Positions 32,859 to 41,651 are shown, numbered from the stretch's first letter. The stretch: 64,000 nucleotides of DNA from Bradyrhizobium sp. 21 (GCF_023073335.1 NZ_JADPJG010000035.1:577879-641878), one strand, 5' to 3'. The notes: generated by a model not told the origin, from the sequence alone. Translations and numbers: made by a program.

Positions 32859-33632
32859 TTAGGGCCTTACCCCTGTCGGCTCGTTTGCGCCCAGCAACTC
32901 GATTTGTCCCACGAGGCGTAAATCGATACGCGGCCCCGCATTCCCCTCAGCCCAGCCCCGGACACGAATACGTTTATTTTCCAGAGACTTAAGGGCGATC
33001 CCGGCGCTTTCGAACGCGGGTACCATGCGCTTTGAAATAGTCACGGCAAAGCCGCGTGTCCAGTTCCGTCCGAAGTTGAGGTAGGTCATTGCCCCAGCTT
33101 GCCGGACCGACAGGACTTTGCCCTCGACCACCACAAAACGCCCGATCCCCGCCAAAATATCGTCCGGACTTTCCGCGTTTTTTATGGCCGACGGGTCAGC
33201 CCAGTTGCCCTTTTTTTCGCGCCGCGCCTCGGCCTCCGACGTCATCAGGGCGGCCGCGCAATCCTTGTCGGCGATCTCGGCGGAGACGATGGCCTCGCCC
33301 TGGGCGAGCAGAGTCGCCTGCACGGAGATGTCACTCTCGCCGACAAAGACCAGCGCGCCTTGCCGGCCGTAGCGGTCGGGCGTGCCGTCAGCGCTCCGCA
33401 GAATCACGTCGCGGCCGACGAGCAGCGAGGTCAGCGCCTGCTTCGTCGTCGCCGTGGCCTCAATGCCGGTGAGGCGGACTTCGCGGCCGTCATCGAGACG
33501 CACACTGCGTGCGTCGACGATTGCCGCGACGCGGCCTTCACCTTGCAACTCGAACTGGCACGGGTTCGCGAATGCGCTGTGACCCGCGACGAGGAGAAAT
33601 GCGACAAGGATGAGGTGAGGCCGTTGCGTCAC
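32859..33632 (-). CDS. Secreted nuclease-like protein (thermonuclease/SNase fold)
   Basis: 257 residues from a GTG at 33632, chosen because it gives the signal peptide VTQRPHLILVAFLLVAGHSA with cleavage near AFA. The longer open frame runs through a repeat element and is not plausible. GEGRVAAIVDARSVRLDDGR and VRLTGIEA, then PDRYGRQGALVFVGESD, fit the OB-type SNase domain. The catalytic Arg/Glu set is not clearly complete, so nuclease activity is unsure. The C-terminal 100 residues form a second domain, ending NAGPRIDLRLVGQIELLGAN. It is 27 bases upstream of the M48 gene and probably co-transcribed with it. Confidence 0.78.
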   Translation of the reverse strand: MTQRPHLILVAFLLVAGHSAFANPCQFELQGEGRVAAIVDARSVRLDDGREVRLTGIEATATTKQALTSLLVGRDVILRSADGTPDRYGRQGALVFVGESDISVQATLLAQGEAIVSAEIADKDCAAALMTSEAEARREKKGNWADPSAIKNAESPDDILAGIGRFVVVEGKVLSVRQAGAMTYLNFGRNWTRGFAVTISKRMVPAFESAGIALKSLENKRIRVRGWAEGNAGPRIDLRLVGQIELLGANEPTGVRP

Positions 33633-33707
33633 GAGACCCGGAGAGGTTGCGTTGCGTTTCCATCCTAACTCAAGCGTGGCGGGTCGCGAAGAGGCCTCCT
33701 CACACTC

Positions 33708-33793
33708 CGTCATTGTGAGGAGCTCTTGCGACGAAGCAATCCAGACCGTCTCCGCGCAGGCAGACTGGATTGCTTCGCTGCGCTCGCAATGGC
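33708..33793. repeat. Palindromic intergenic repeat (GTCATTGCGAG family, copy 2)
   Basis: CGTCATTGTGAGGAGCTC at one end and GCGCTCGCAATGGCGG at the other, with AAGCAATCCAGACCGTCTCC and GCAGACTGGATTGCTTCG as inner inverted arms. Same family as 6678-6765, with the outer arms more diverged here. Confidence 0.78.
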
Positions 33794-33969
33794 GGCGTTG
33801 GAGCAGCGCGGCCGATCCCACCATTCCGCTTTGCGGAAAACATGCGCGGCAATATGCGCTCGCAACGTTCCGCGCGCTTGCTGCCCTCCAGCGCATGCGG
33901 CATGATTGCGGCAACAGCAATAACGAAAGCCGCCATCAGAGTACGGCGCGATAAGGGAGGTCTTTTTCG

Positions 33970-35175
33970 ATGAAGCATGTTTTGTCGGGCATTTTTGCCG
34001 CTGCGTTGGCGCTGAGTGCGAGCGCCGTGCAGGCGCAGGACAAGCCGCCACTCAAGATCGGCGGCATCCTCGACATGTCGAGCCTCTATGCCGACATCAC
34101 CGGTCCCGGCAGCGAGACCGCGGCCAAGATGGCGGTGGAGGATTTTGGCGGCGAGGTGCTGGGGCGCAAGATCCAGGTGCTGGCCGCCGATCATCAAAAC
34201 AAGGCCGACCTCTCCGGCAACATCGCCCGCGACATGCTCGACAACCAAGGCGTCGAGATGATCTACGACGTCGCGGCTTCCGCGACCGCGCTGGCCGCCG
34301 GCGAGATCGCCAAAGCGCGCAACAAGATCATCATGTTCAACGGTCCGGGCTCGATCCGTCTCACCAACGAGGCCTGCGGTCCCTACACCATCCACTACGT
34401 GTTCGACACCTACGGCCAGGCCAACGTCACCGGCCTTGCGGCCGTGAAGTCGGGCCTCGACAGCTGGTTCTTCCTGACCGCCGACTACGCCTTCGGCCAG
34501 GATCTGGAGAAGGACACCAGCGCCGTCGTCACCAAGACCGGCGGCAAGGTACTGGGCAGCGTGCGCCATCCGCTCAACACCTCGGATTTTTCGTCGTTCC
34601 TGCTGCAGGCGCAGGCCTCGAAAGCCAAGGTGATCGGGCTCGCGAATGCCGGCGGCGACACCGTCAACGCCATCAAGCAGGCGGCCGAGTTCGGCATCAC
34701 CAAGGGCGGCCAGAAGGTCTCGCCGCTGCTCGCCTTCGTGACCGACATCGACTCGATCGGGCTCGAGACCGCGCAGGGTCTGTTGCTCGCGGAAGCCTTC
34801 TACTGGGATCTCAACGACGACACCCGTGCGTTCTCGAAGCGCTTCCAGGAGCGCATGAAGCGGCCGCCGACCTCGGCGCAAGCCGGCGTCTATTCCTCCG
34901 TCACGCATTACCTGAAGGCCGTGAAGGCTGCGGGCACGACGGACTCCGCTACCGTGATGAAGGTGATGAAGGAAACGCCGATCAACGACTTCTTCGCCAA
35001 GGGTGGCAAGATTCGCGAGGACGGCCGCATGCTCCACGACATGTACTTGTTCGAGGTCAAGAAGCCGTCGGAGTCCAAGGGCCGCTGGGACGACTACAAG
35101 CTGCTCGCCACCGTGCCCGGCAGCGAGGCGTTCCAGTCGCTGGAGCAGTCGCGCTGTCCGCTGGTGAAGAAATGA
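33970..35175 (+). CDS. ABC transporter substrate-binding protein, branched-chain amino acid (LivJ) type
   Basis: 401 residues. Signal peptide MKHVLSGIFAAALALSASAV with cleavage after QA. The mature protein starts KPPLKIGGILDMSSLYADIT and has the type I periplasmic-binding fold (GPGSETAAKMAVEDFGGEVL; FFLTADYAFGQDLEKD). Such proteins bind amino acids, amides or aromatic acids. No permease or ATPase genes are near, so it is an orphan. RBS AAGGGAGG precedes the start. Confidence 0.9.
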   Translation: MKHVLSGIFAAALALSASAVQAQDKPPLKIGGILDMSSLYADITGPGSETAAKMAVEDFGGEVLGRKIQVLAADHQNKADLSGNIARDMLDNQGVEMIYDVAASATALAAGEIAKARNKIIMFNGPGSIRLTNEACGPYTIHYVFDTYGQANVTGLAAVKSGLDSWFFLTADYAFGQDLEKDTSAVVTKTGGKVLGSVRHPLNTSDFSSFLLQAQASKAKVIGLANAGGDTVNAIKQAAEFGITKGGQKVSPLLAFVTDIDSIGLETAQGLLLAEAFYWDLNDDTRAFSKRFQERMKRPPTSAQAGVYSSVTHYLKAVKAAGTTDSATVMKVMKETPINDFFAKGGKIREDGRMLHDMYLFEVKKPSESKGRWDDYKLLATVPGSEAFQSLEQSRCPLVKK

Positions 35176-35182
35176 CGCGAAG

Positions 35183-35283
35183 CGTCATCCCGGGGCGCGA
35201 GGCGAGCCCGGGATCCCTCGGGCCGCATTGACCGACGAAAAATGGATTCCGGCTCGCGCCAAGAGGCGCGCCCCGGAATGACG
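35183..35283. repeat. Palindromic intergenic repeat (GTCATCCCGGGGCGCG family)
   Basis: CGTCATCCCGGGGCGCGAGG at the left end pairs with GGCGCGCCCCGGAATGACG at the right; the inner arms are CCCGGGATCC and GGATTCCGG. The general layout (TCAT-CC ... GGATCC ... GGATT ... GGAATGA) is shared with the other elements. It sits between the binding-protein gene and the enoyl-CoA hydratase gene. Confidence 0.82.
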
Positions 35284-35308
35284 AAAGAAACAACAAGGGA
35301 GACGTCCC

Positions 35309-36097
35309 ATGAACGACATGGTCCTGCAAAAGCTCGAAGGCGGGCTGCTCACCATCACCATGAACCGGCCCGAGCGGAAGAACGCGCTCAATCCGGACAT
35401 GGTCGCCGGGCTGGTCGAGGCGGCGCGGCGCGCTGCCGACGATCCGGCGGTGCGGGCGGTCTTGTTCAAGGGCGCCGGCGGCTCCTTCTGTGTCGGCGGC
35501 GATGTCAAGTCGATGGCGGAGGGCCGGGCGCCGCTGCCGTTCGAAGTGAAGATGGCGAACCTGCGCCGCGGTATGGAGGTGTCGCGCATCCTGCACCAGA
35601 TGCCGAAACCGGTGGTGGCGCAGCTCGATGGCGCGGCGGCGGGCGCGGGTCTGTCGATGGCGCTGTCCTGTGATCTCCGCATCGCCTCCGAATCCTGCAA
35701 GATCACCACCGCCTTCGCGAAAGTCGGCTTCTCCGGCGATTACGGCGGCACCTATTTCCTCACCCAGATTCTTGGAAGTGCGCGGGCGCGCGAGCTCTAT
35801 CTGATGTCGCCGGTGCTCTCGGCGAAGGAAGCGCATGCGATCGGCATGGTGACGAAGGTCGTGCCCGATTCCGAGATTGACACCGCCGCGCACGAGCTCG
35901 CGCTGTCGCTGGCGCAAGGGCCCTCAATCGCGCTCGGCTTCATCAAGCGCAACATCAACAATGCCGAGCATCTCGCGCTGGAGGATTGCTTCGACGGTGA
36001 AGCCATCCACCACACCCGCTGCAGCGATACCGAAGACCACAAGGAGGCCGCAAAGGCCTTCGTCGAGAAGCGCAAGCCGACCTTCAAGGGTGCATGA
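35309..36097 (+). CDS. Enoyl-CoA hydratase/isomerase family protein
   Basis: 262 residues. Crotonase-fold signatures: LLTITMNRPERKNALNPDMV at the N-terminus, the oxyanion segment GGSFCVGGDVKSM, AQLDGAAAGAGLSMALSCDL, and AFAKVGFSGDYGGTYFL. The Asp in GDYGG recalls PaaG-type isomerases, in which this Asp and not the hydratase Glu is catalytic, so isomerase activity is possible. The GGGAGACGTCCC before ATG 35309 is the ribosome site. The stop overlaps the next gene's start (ATGA at 36094), giving a two-gene operon with a VOC protein. Confidence 0.9.
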   Translation: MNDMVLQKLEGGLLTITMNRPERKNALNPDMVAGLVEAARRAADDPAVRAVLFKGAGGSFCVGGDVKSMAEGRAPLPFEVKMANLRRGMEVSRILHQMPKPVVAQLDGAAAGAGLSMALSCDLRIASESCKITTAFAKVGFSGDYGGTYFLTQILGSARARELYLMSPVLSAKEAHAIGMVTKVVPDSEIDTAAHELALSLAQGPSIALGFIKRNINNAEHLALEDCFDGEAIHHTRCSDTEDHKEAAKAFVEKRKPTFKGA

Positions 36098-36846
36098 CGA
36101 TGGCGCCCTATATGCGGCTGCGGCAGATCTGCCTGGTCGCGCCGCAGCTCGCGCCTGTCGTTTCCGACATCGCGGAGATCATGGGCCTCGCCGTCTGCTA
36201 CCGCGACGGCAATGTCGCGAAATACGGCCTGGAGAACGCGCTGCTCCCGGTCGACACGATCTTGCTGGAGGTGGTCGCGCCGTTCAAGGACGGCACCACG
36301 GCGAGCCGCTTCATCGAGAAGAGCGGCGGCCGCGGCGGCTACATGGCGATCTTCTGCTGCAACGATCCCGACGAGCGCGGCCGTAATGCCAATGCCATGG
36401 GCGTGCGCACCGCCAACGTGATTGATCACGAGCCCTATCACGGGGTCCAGCTCCACCCCCGCGACTGCCGCGCCGCCTTCATCGAGTTCAATCACACCGA
36501 AGGCAGCGACGACATTTTGGGCCCGTATCCGCCGGCGGGGCCTGACTGGCAAAAGTTCATTCGCACGGACGTGACGCAGGCGCTGACTTGTGTGGAGATG
36601 CAGAGCCCGGACCCGGAGGAGCTGGCGGAGCATTGGGGCAAGATCATCGGGGTTGCGGCCGATTGCTCCGAACTGAAACTGCCCAACGCCACCTTCCGCT
36701 TCGTGAAGGGCGCCAGCGAGATCATGAGCGTACTGGAGTTTCGGGTAGCTGATGTCGCCCAGGTGCTGCATGCCGCCAAGGCAAGGGGGCTTGCGGTGGC
36801 CGGCAACGAGTTCCTGCTAGGCGGGGTGACGTTCCGCGTAGGCTGA
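36094..36846 (+). CDS. VOC (glyoxalase/dioxygenase fold) superfamily protein
   Basis: 250 residues. Two beta-alpha-beta modules are suggested by RLRQICLVAPQLAPVVSDIA at the start and TQALTCVEMQSPDPEELAEH in the second half, ending VRGLAVAGNEFLLGGVTFRV-like. VOC members include glyoxalases, extradiol dioxygenases and methylmalonyl-CoA epimerases. The metal ligands cannot be confidently placed by eye. Its coupling by a 4-base overlap to an enoyl-CoA hydratase suggests a CoA-thioester or related substrate. Confidence 0.8.
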   Translation: MTMAPYMRLRQICLVAPQLAPVVSDIAEIMGLAVCYRDGNVAKYGLENALLPVDTILLEVVAPFKDGTTASRFIEKSGGRGGYMAIFCCNDPDERGRNANAMGVRTANVIDHEPYHGVQLHPRDCRAAFIEFNHTEGSDDILGPYPPAGPDWQKFIRTDVTQALTCVEMQSPDPEELAEHWGKIIGVAADCSELKLPNATFRFVKGASEIMSVLEFRVADVAQVLHAAKARGLAVAGNEFLLGGVTFRVG

Positions 36847-36970
36847 AGCATCCGTCTCCCTGAGGCGGTCGCATCAAGGCTCGCTGCGCGAGCGCTTCCC
36901 GCGACGAGCACAACGCGCTCGCGCAGCGAAGACGGGTCGAGATCGAGCGCGGAGTTCTTCGGGTGAAAGA

Positions 36971-37789
36971 TCACCTTCCCTTAAAATTCGCCGCGCGCCG
37001 CTCTTCCGTGGCCTTCACGCCCTCCTTGAAATCTTCCGTCGCCCGCAGCCTGGTCTGCTCCTGGAGCTCGTGGTTGGTCGCGGCCATGACGCGGTCGGCC
37101 AATCCTGCGCGCATCGTCGCGCGGGTGGAGATAAGGCCGAGCGGAGAGCATTCGGCGATCTCGCCGGCGAGCTTCAGTGCCTCCGCCTTCACCTGGTCCT
37201 GCGGGACCAGCACATTGGCGAGGCCCCATTTGACGGCCTCTTCGCCGGTGACGCGGCGGCTGGTGTAGAACATCAGCTCGGCGTTGTTCTTGCCGATCAG
37301 CTCCGGCAGCGTGGTGGTTAGGCCGAAGCCTGGATGGAAGCCGAGTTTCGTGAAGTTCGCCGAGAAGCGTGCCTCGGGGCAGGTCACGCGAAAATCAGCA
37401 GAGACCGCGAGCCCCAACCCGCCACCGATGGCCGCGCCCTGCACTGCGGCGACGATCGGCTTCTTGGCGCGGAAGATGCGCACCGCCTGGATGTAGAGAT
37501 GGTTGATCGCGCCGAGGCTGTCGGCCGGGTCGCCCTTTGCCGTCTTTTCAGCCTCGCGCGCCTCCTGCGCCTGCCGCGCGGGGTCGCCGAAATTGGCGCC
37601 GGCGCAGAACGCCTTGCCCTGCGCCGACAGAACCGTGGCGCGGATCTCGATGTCGCGATCGAACTCGTCGAGCGCGTCCGCGATCTGGTTGATCAGCGAG
37701 ATGTCGAAGAAGTTCAGCGGCGGGCGGCGGATCTCGATGGTTCCGACATGCCCGACCTTCTCGACGCCGATATCTTTGTAAGTGCTCAT
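36971..37789 (-). CDS. Enoyl-CoA hydratase/isomerase family protein
   Basis: 272 residues. VGTIEIRRPPLNFFDISLIN, QGKAFCAGANFGD for the oxyanion hole, AAVQGAAIGGGLGLAVSADF, and ANFTKLGFHPGFGLTTTLPE are crotonase signatures. The usual second acidic residue is not evident in HPGFGLT, so the exact reaction is open. Last gene of a minus-strand operon after two acyl-CoA dehydrogenase genes (40-base gap); together they would introduce and hydrate a double bond in a specific acyl-CoA. Confidence 0.9.
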   Translation of the reverse strand: MSTYKDIGVEKVGHVGTIEIRRPPLNFFDISLINQIADALDEFDRDIEIRATVLSAQGKAFCAGANFGDPARQAQEAREAEKTAKGDPADSLGAINHLYIQAVRIFRAKKPIVAAVQGAAIGGGLGLAVSADFRVTCPEARFSANFTKLGFHPGFGLTTTLPELIGKNNAELMFYTSRRVTGEEAVKWGLANVLVPQDQVKAEALKLAGEIAECSPLGLISTRATMRAGLADRVMAATNHELQEQTRLRATEDFKEGVKATEERRAANFKGR

Positions 37790-37829
37790 GATGTCCTCGA
37801 AGAGTTAGCGCAAAACCAGGCCCGCGCGC

Positions 37830-38990
37830 CTAGCGCAAGCCAAGTCCGCGGGCGATGATGCCGCGCAGCACCTCGGTGGTGCCGCCCTGGATGGTGAGTT
37901 TCGGCGCGGTCTTGATGGCGAAGTCGAGCTGCCGCTCCAGCGTCTCGCGGTTGGTCGCGGTCTCCTCGACGAAGGCGGCGAGATCGCGCACGCGGTGCGG
38001 AAGCTGCTGCTCCCAGACCGTGCCGATGTCCTTGACGATGGACGCCTCGACCACCGGCTCCTTGCCGGCCTGCAACATGCCGGCGACCGAGACCGACATG
38101 CGCCGCATGGTGTGGAGCTGCGCCACCAGCCGGCCGATGCCTTCGGCGCTGCGCGTGTCCGGGTTGGGACCGACCGCGCGAACCAGCTCGGTCAGCACGT
38201 AATAGGTCTCCAGAAAACGCTCGGGGCCCGAACGCTCATAAGCGAGCTCGCTCGTCGCCTGCTTCCAGGCGCCATCGACCTCGCCGAGCACGTGATCGTC
38301 AGGCACGAAGAAGTCGGTGAAGACGACCTCGTTGAACTCGTACTGGCCGGTGATCTGGCCGATCGGGTTTACCTGGATGCCCGGCTGCTTCATCTTGACC
38401 AAAAACTGCGTCAGGCCGTGACGGCGATTTTCCTTGGTCGGCTGTGAGGTCCGGAAGATCGCGATCATGTAGTCGGCGATATGCGCCGAAGAGGTCCAGA
38501 TTTTTGTGCCGTTGATGAGATAGCCGCCGTCGGTCTTGGTCGCGCGCGTCTTCGCGGCGAACAGGTCGGAGCCGGAGTTCGGCTCGCTCATGCCGATCGC
38601 AAAGCAGATCTCGCCGCGGCAGATGCGCGGCAGGATGTCCATCTTGATGTGCTCAGGCGCGTACTTGATCAGCACCGGCCCGCTCTGGCGGTCGGCGACG
38701 AAGAACCGCCGCGTCGGCGCGTTGGCGACGCGCATCTCCTCCGTCACCACGTAGCGTTCGAGGAACGAGCGCTCCTGGCCGCCATATTTCTTCGGCCAAG
38801 TCATGCCGAGCCAGCCCTTGGCGCCGACCCGGCGGGAAAATTCCGGCGCGTCGGTGTCCTCGCGGTTGGGCTTGTGCGGATCGAAGGTGCCGGCGGCGAT
38901 TTCCTCGGCGAGGAAGGCGCGCACTTCCTTGCGCAATTGCTCACATTTCTCGGGCAGGCGGATCGGGTCGAAACGGAGGGCAGCGGTCAT
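37830..38990 (-). CDS. Acyl-CoA dehydrogenase, catalytic-chain type
   Basis: 386 residues from the ATG at 38990. FAIGMSEPNSGSDLFAAKTR (the FAD/substrate loop), WTSSAHIADYMIAIFRTS, and ENRRHGLTQFLVKMKQPGIQV are conserved. The C-terminus PKLTIQGGTTEVLRGIIARG is the FAD-contacting end. A candidate catalytic acid lies in LAYERSGPERF. It follows a shorter acyl-CoA dehydrogenase-like gene by 16 bases. Such pairs are known to form heterotetramers in steroid side-chain and related degradation (FadE pairs of actinobacteria); here a heteromeric enzyme is inferred. Confidence 0.9.
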   Translation of the reverse strand: MTAALRFDPIRLPEKCEQLRKEVRAFLAEEIAAGTFDPHKPNREDTDAPEFSRRVGAKGWLGMTWPKKYGGQERSFLERYVVTEEMRVANAPTRRFFVADRQSGPVLIKYAPEHIKMDILPRICRGEICFAIGMSEPNSGSDLFAAKTRATKTDGGYLINGTKIWTSSAHIADYMIAIFRTSQPTKENRRHGLTQFLVKMKQPGIQVNPIGQITGQYEFNEVVFTDFFVPDDHVLGEVDGAWKQATSELAYERSGPERFLETYYVLTELVRAVGPNPDTRSAEGIGRLVAQLHTMRRMSVSVAGMLQAGKEPVVEASIVKDIGTVWEQQLPHRVRDLAAFVEETATNRETLERQLDFAIKTAPKLTIQGGTTEVLRGIIARGLGLR

Positions 38991-39006
38991 GTTGTCTCGT
39001 CCCTGA

Positions 39007-40071
39007 TCAGCGCGAAGCCACGAGCGGCCACAATTCGTCGGCGCCGCGGTTGGCAACCAGCTTGCCGAGCTCGACGGCCCAATGGCTCTCCGAGCCGAAA
39101 TCATCGCGCCAGGCCAGCGCCCGCAGCGAATAGCGATGCAGGATGTGCTCCAGGGTGAAGCCGATCGCGCCGTGGACCTGGTGCGCGATGGCGCCGCCTT
39201 TTTCCGCGGCCTCGGCGCAGCGGATTTTTGCCGAGGCGGCTTCGAGGTAGACCGCATCGTCGAACGCCTTTGCATTGGCGATGGCGTCGGCGGCCGAGGT
39301 TGCGGCCGCCAGCGCCGCGGCCGACTCGCCGGCGAGGCGCGCGAGATTGTGCTGCACCGCCTGGAATTTCGAGATCTTCTTCTCGAAGGCGACGCGCTCG
39401 TTGGAATAGCGCACGGAGATGTCGAGCATCGCTTCCAACGCGCCGGCGATCTGAAGGCTGCGCGCGACGCCGCCCATCAGCATCATCGTGGTCTGGTCAA
39501 ACCCCTTCGGGGCTGGCTTGATGGTGATGGGCTGGACCTTGTCGAGCGTGACGGTGTCGCTGTGGTCGTAGCCGACATTGAGGCCGGACTCGATCCGGCC
39601 CTTGGCTGCATCAACGAGTGCAATGGAGGCGCCATCCTTGCCATGCGCCAGCACCGCAAAATGCCTGGCCGCTTTCGCAAACGGCACACCGCGTGCGCGG
39701 CCGGACAGCGCTCCTTCAGCGTCGTGCGTGATGCGATCTCTCGGCGAAGCCGGCAGCACCGTCATCTCGCCCTCGGGCGAGGCGATCTTCGCCTGCGCGA
39801 GCAGCCAGCCCGCGAGCATGGTCTCGGCCAAGGGAACCGCGACGGCAAATCGCCCGGCGGCGTTCAGAAGCGCAAAGCCGTCGGCCAAGCTCGCACCGGA
39901 GCCGCCGAGATCGTCCGGCACCCACGACAAGGGCAGGCCGGCCTCGCTCAGCGCCTGCCACAGCGGCGCCTGCCACGAATCCTTCTTGTCGTTGTTGACG
40001 GTTTGCGGATCGGCGAGATCGGCGAAGATTTTTTCCGCGGTCTCGACGACGATATTGTCACTCTCCGCCAC
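39007..40071 (-). CDS. Acyl-CoA dehydrogenase-like protein, partner chain
   Basis: 354 residues. The N-terminal domain is recognisable (GLPLSWVPDDLGGSGASLAD) and the C-terminal helical domain ends QVHGAIGFTLEHILHRYSLR. The canonical middle motif with the Ser/Gly-rich FAD loop is degraded to VLPASPRDRITHDAEG, so this chain may not bind FAD in the standard way. First gene of the operon with the full-length dehydrogenase and the enoyl-CoA hydratase. It diverges from the SDR gene at 40332 across a 260-base region. Confidence 0.87.
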   Translation of the reverse strand: MAESDNIVVETAEKIFADLADPQTVNNDKKDSWQAPLWQALSEAGLPLSWVPDDLGGSGASLADGFALLNAAGRFAVAVPLAETMLAGWLLAQAKIASPEGEMTVLPASPRDRITHDAEGALSGRARGVPFAKAARHFAVLAHGKDGASIALVDAAKGRIESGLNVGYDHSDTVTLDKVQPITIKPAPKGFDQTTMMLMGGVARSLQIAGALEAMLDISVRYSNERVAFEKKISKFQAVQHNLARLAGESAAALAAATSAADAIANAKAFDDAVYLEAASAKIRCAEAAEKGGAIAHQVHGAIGFTLEHILHRYSLRALAWRDDFGSESHWAVELGKLVANRGADELWPLVASR

Positions 40072-40232
40072 AGCGTTCCCCGTGTTTTGCCATTGGCGCG
40101 TTCCGCCCGGCAGGTGCGGCGCGCAGGTTCTTCTTGCGCCCGATGATCCGAAAAAGCCATGGCCCTGACAAGCGTTGATCGCAGGTCAACCTGCGGCGCC
40201 GGCATGGGCGCACGGGGCAGCAGGAGGCTAAT

Positions 40233-40245
40233 TCCGCTTAGCGGA
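40233..40245. promoter_or_regulatory. Short inverted repeat in the divergent acyl-CoA/SDR promoter region
   Basis: TCCGCT and AGCGGA around one T, part of ATTCCGCTTAGCGGAGTTT. It lies between the divergent starts at 40071 and 40332. Operators of IclR-type regulators often look like this, but a 13-bp match could be chance. No regulator gene is adjacent. Confidence 0.35.
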
Positions 40246-40331
40246 GTTTGCTCGATTTGCAGGGCGCGGCAAACTCGCTAAACAGGGCCGGCTAACTAAG
40301 CTTGCACCAGATACAGGGGAAGGAAATCCGG

Positions 40332-41117
40332 ATGGCCAAAGACAGTTTGTGCGCAATCGTGACGGGGTCTGCCTCCGGCCTGGGTGCTGCGACCGCGGAA
40401 ATTCTCGCACGAAGCGGGGCGCGGCTCGTCATCAACTATTCCTCGAGCCAGAAGGAAGCGGAGGCGACCGCGGAAGTCTGCCGCAAGGCGGGCTCTGCGG
40501 AAGTTCTGGTCGCGCAGGGCGACGTCTCAAAGGATGAGGATTGCCGCAGGATCGTCGCGGCAGCCAGCGGCTGGGGCCGGCTCGACATCCTCGTCAACAA
40601 TGCCGGCACCACCAAGCATGTTGCCCATGCCGATCTCGACGGATTGTCGGCGGAAGATTTCCAGCGTCTCTACGGCGTCAACACCATCGGCCCGTTCCAG
40701 ATGGTGCGCGCGGCGCGCGGCCTGCTCGAGGCCGGCGCGAAGGCCTCGGAGCGGCCGTCGGCCGTGGTCAACGTGTCCTCGGTTGCCGGCATCAGCGGCG
40801 TCGGCTCGTCGATCGCGTACGCCGCGAGCAAGGGCGCGCTCAACACCATGACCTTGTCGCTGTCGCGTGCGCTGGCGCCGCTGATCCGCGTCAACACGGT
40901 GTGTCCCGGCTATATCGACACACCCTGGTTCACCAAGGGCCGGGGCGAGGCCGGCGCAAAGCAGGTGCGCGACAGCGTCGTGGCGAAGGTGCCGCTGAAG
41001 GTCGCATCATCAGCGGAAGACATCGCGCAGCTCGTCTGCTTCCTGGCGATGCCGGCGTCCAGCAACATGACCGGCGAGGTCGTGCGCATGGATGCCGGGA
41101 TGCATTTGGTGACGTGA
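40332..41117 (+). CDS. Short-chain dehydrogenase/reductase (3-ketoacyl reductase type)
   Basis: 261 residues from the ATG at 40332, preceded by AAGGA. NAD(P)-binding TGSASGLG at 11-18, NNAG at 89-92, catalytic Ser149/150 in NVSSVAG, Tyr163 and Lys167 (YAASK), as in classical SDRs such as FabG or 3-hydroxyacyl-CoA dehydrogenases. Its divergence from the two-chain acyl-CoA dehydrogenase operon suggests it could serve the 3-hydroxyacyl oxidation step of the same pathway. Confidence 0.92.
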   Translation: MAKDSLCAIVTGSASGLGAATAEILARSGARLVINYSSSQKEAEATAEVCRKAGSAEVLVAQGDVSKDEDCRRIVAAASGWGRLDILVNNAGTTKHVAHADLDGLSAEDFQRLYGVNTIGPFQMVRAARGLLEAGAKASERPSAVVNVSSVAGISGVGSSIAYAASKGALNTMTLSLSRALAPLIRVNTVCPGYIDTPWFTKGRGEAGAKQVRDSVVAKVPLKVASSAEDIAQLVCFLAMPASSNMTGEVVRMDAGMHLVT

Positions 41118-41148
41118 GGTCGTCATTGCGAGCGCGGCAAACGCTATC

Positions 41149-41309
41149 GTCGTCCCGGCCTAGTGCGCAATTGCGCACGGGGGCCCGGGACCCATAGCCA
41201 CAGGGCGCAGTTGTGACGCGAACTGGCAACTCCGAGTCTTCGCCAAACTGAATTCGGTGGTTATGGGTCCCGGCCCCCCGTGCGCAATTGCGCACTAGGC
41301 CAGGACGAC
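41149..41309. repeat. Composite palindromic element: TGTCGTCCCGG family with CTAGTGCGCAATTGCGCAC in both arms
   Basis: The left arm reads GTCGTCCCGGCCTAGTGCGC then AATTGCGCACGGGGGCCCGG; the right arm is its near-perfect inverse, CCCCCCGTGCGCAATTGCGC then ACTAGGCCAGGACGAC. The internal part (ACTGGCAACTCCGAGTCTTC, GCCAAACTG) matches 31240-31265 of the simple element. So it is the simple element with the 6219-6264 palindrome core placed symmetrically in each arm. A fragment of the GTCATTGCGAG family abuts its left side (41119-41140). Confidence 0.88.
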
Positions 41310-41350
41310 ACGTAGTTTGTCGATAAGTCACACCACAAAGCGGTGGCGAC

Positions 41351-41623
41351 CTACCCCTTGATCACGCCGCTCGCCACCAGCCGGTGCCAGATGAACAGCA
41401 CCACCACCGCGCCCAGCGTGGCCATGATGAAGCCCGCACCCTGGTCAGGACCGTAGTGGCCGATGGCCTGGCCGATGAAGGTTGCGAGAAACGCGCCGAC
41501 GATTCCGAGAATGGTGGTGAGGATGAAGCCGCTCGGGTTGTTCGGTCCCGGCGCCAACCAGCGCGCAATAAGGCCGGCGACGAAGCCGATGACGATGATC
41601 CACAACAAGCCGCCCATGCTCAT
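41351..41623 (-). CDS. GlsB/YeaQ/YmgE family membrane protein
   Basis: 90 residues with three membrane helices: LLWIIVIGFVAGLIARWLAP, SGFILTTILGIVGAFLATFI and AGFIMATLGAVVVLFIWHRL. The Gly-rich pattern is that of the transglycosylase-associated (GlsB/YeaQ/YmgE) family, typically induced by envelope or stationary-phase stress. Start MSMGGLL. The YidB-like gene is upstream on the same strand (28-base gap), so they may be co-transcribed. Confidence 0.88.
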   Translation of the reverse strand: MSMGGLLWIIVIGFVAGLIARWLAPGPNNPSGFILTTILGIVGAFLATFIGQAIGHYGPDQGAGFIMATLGAVVVLFIWHRLVASGVIKG

Positions 41624-41651
41624 GACAATGCTCCCCTCGCTTTGACTAAAA

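Noticed and set aside
32859-33920. Longer form of the nuclease-like gene
   Set aside because: The extension translates a palindromic repeat (HCERSEAIQS), and a signal peptide begins properly at 33632.
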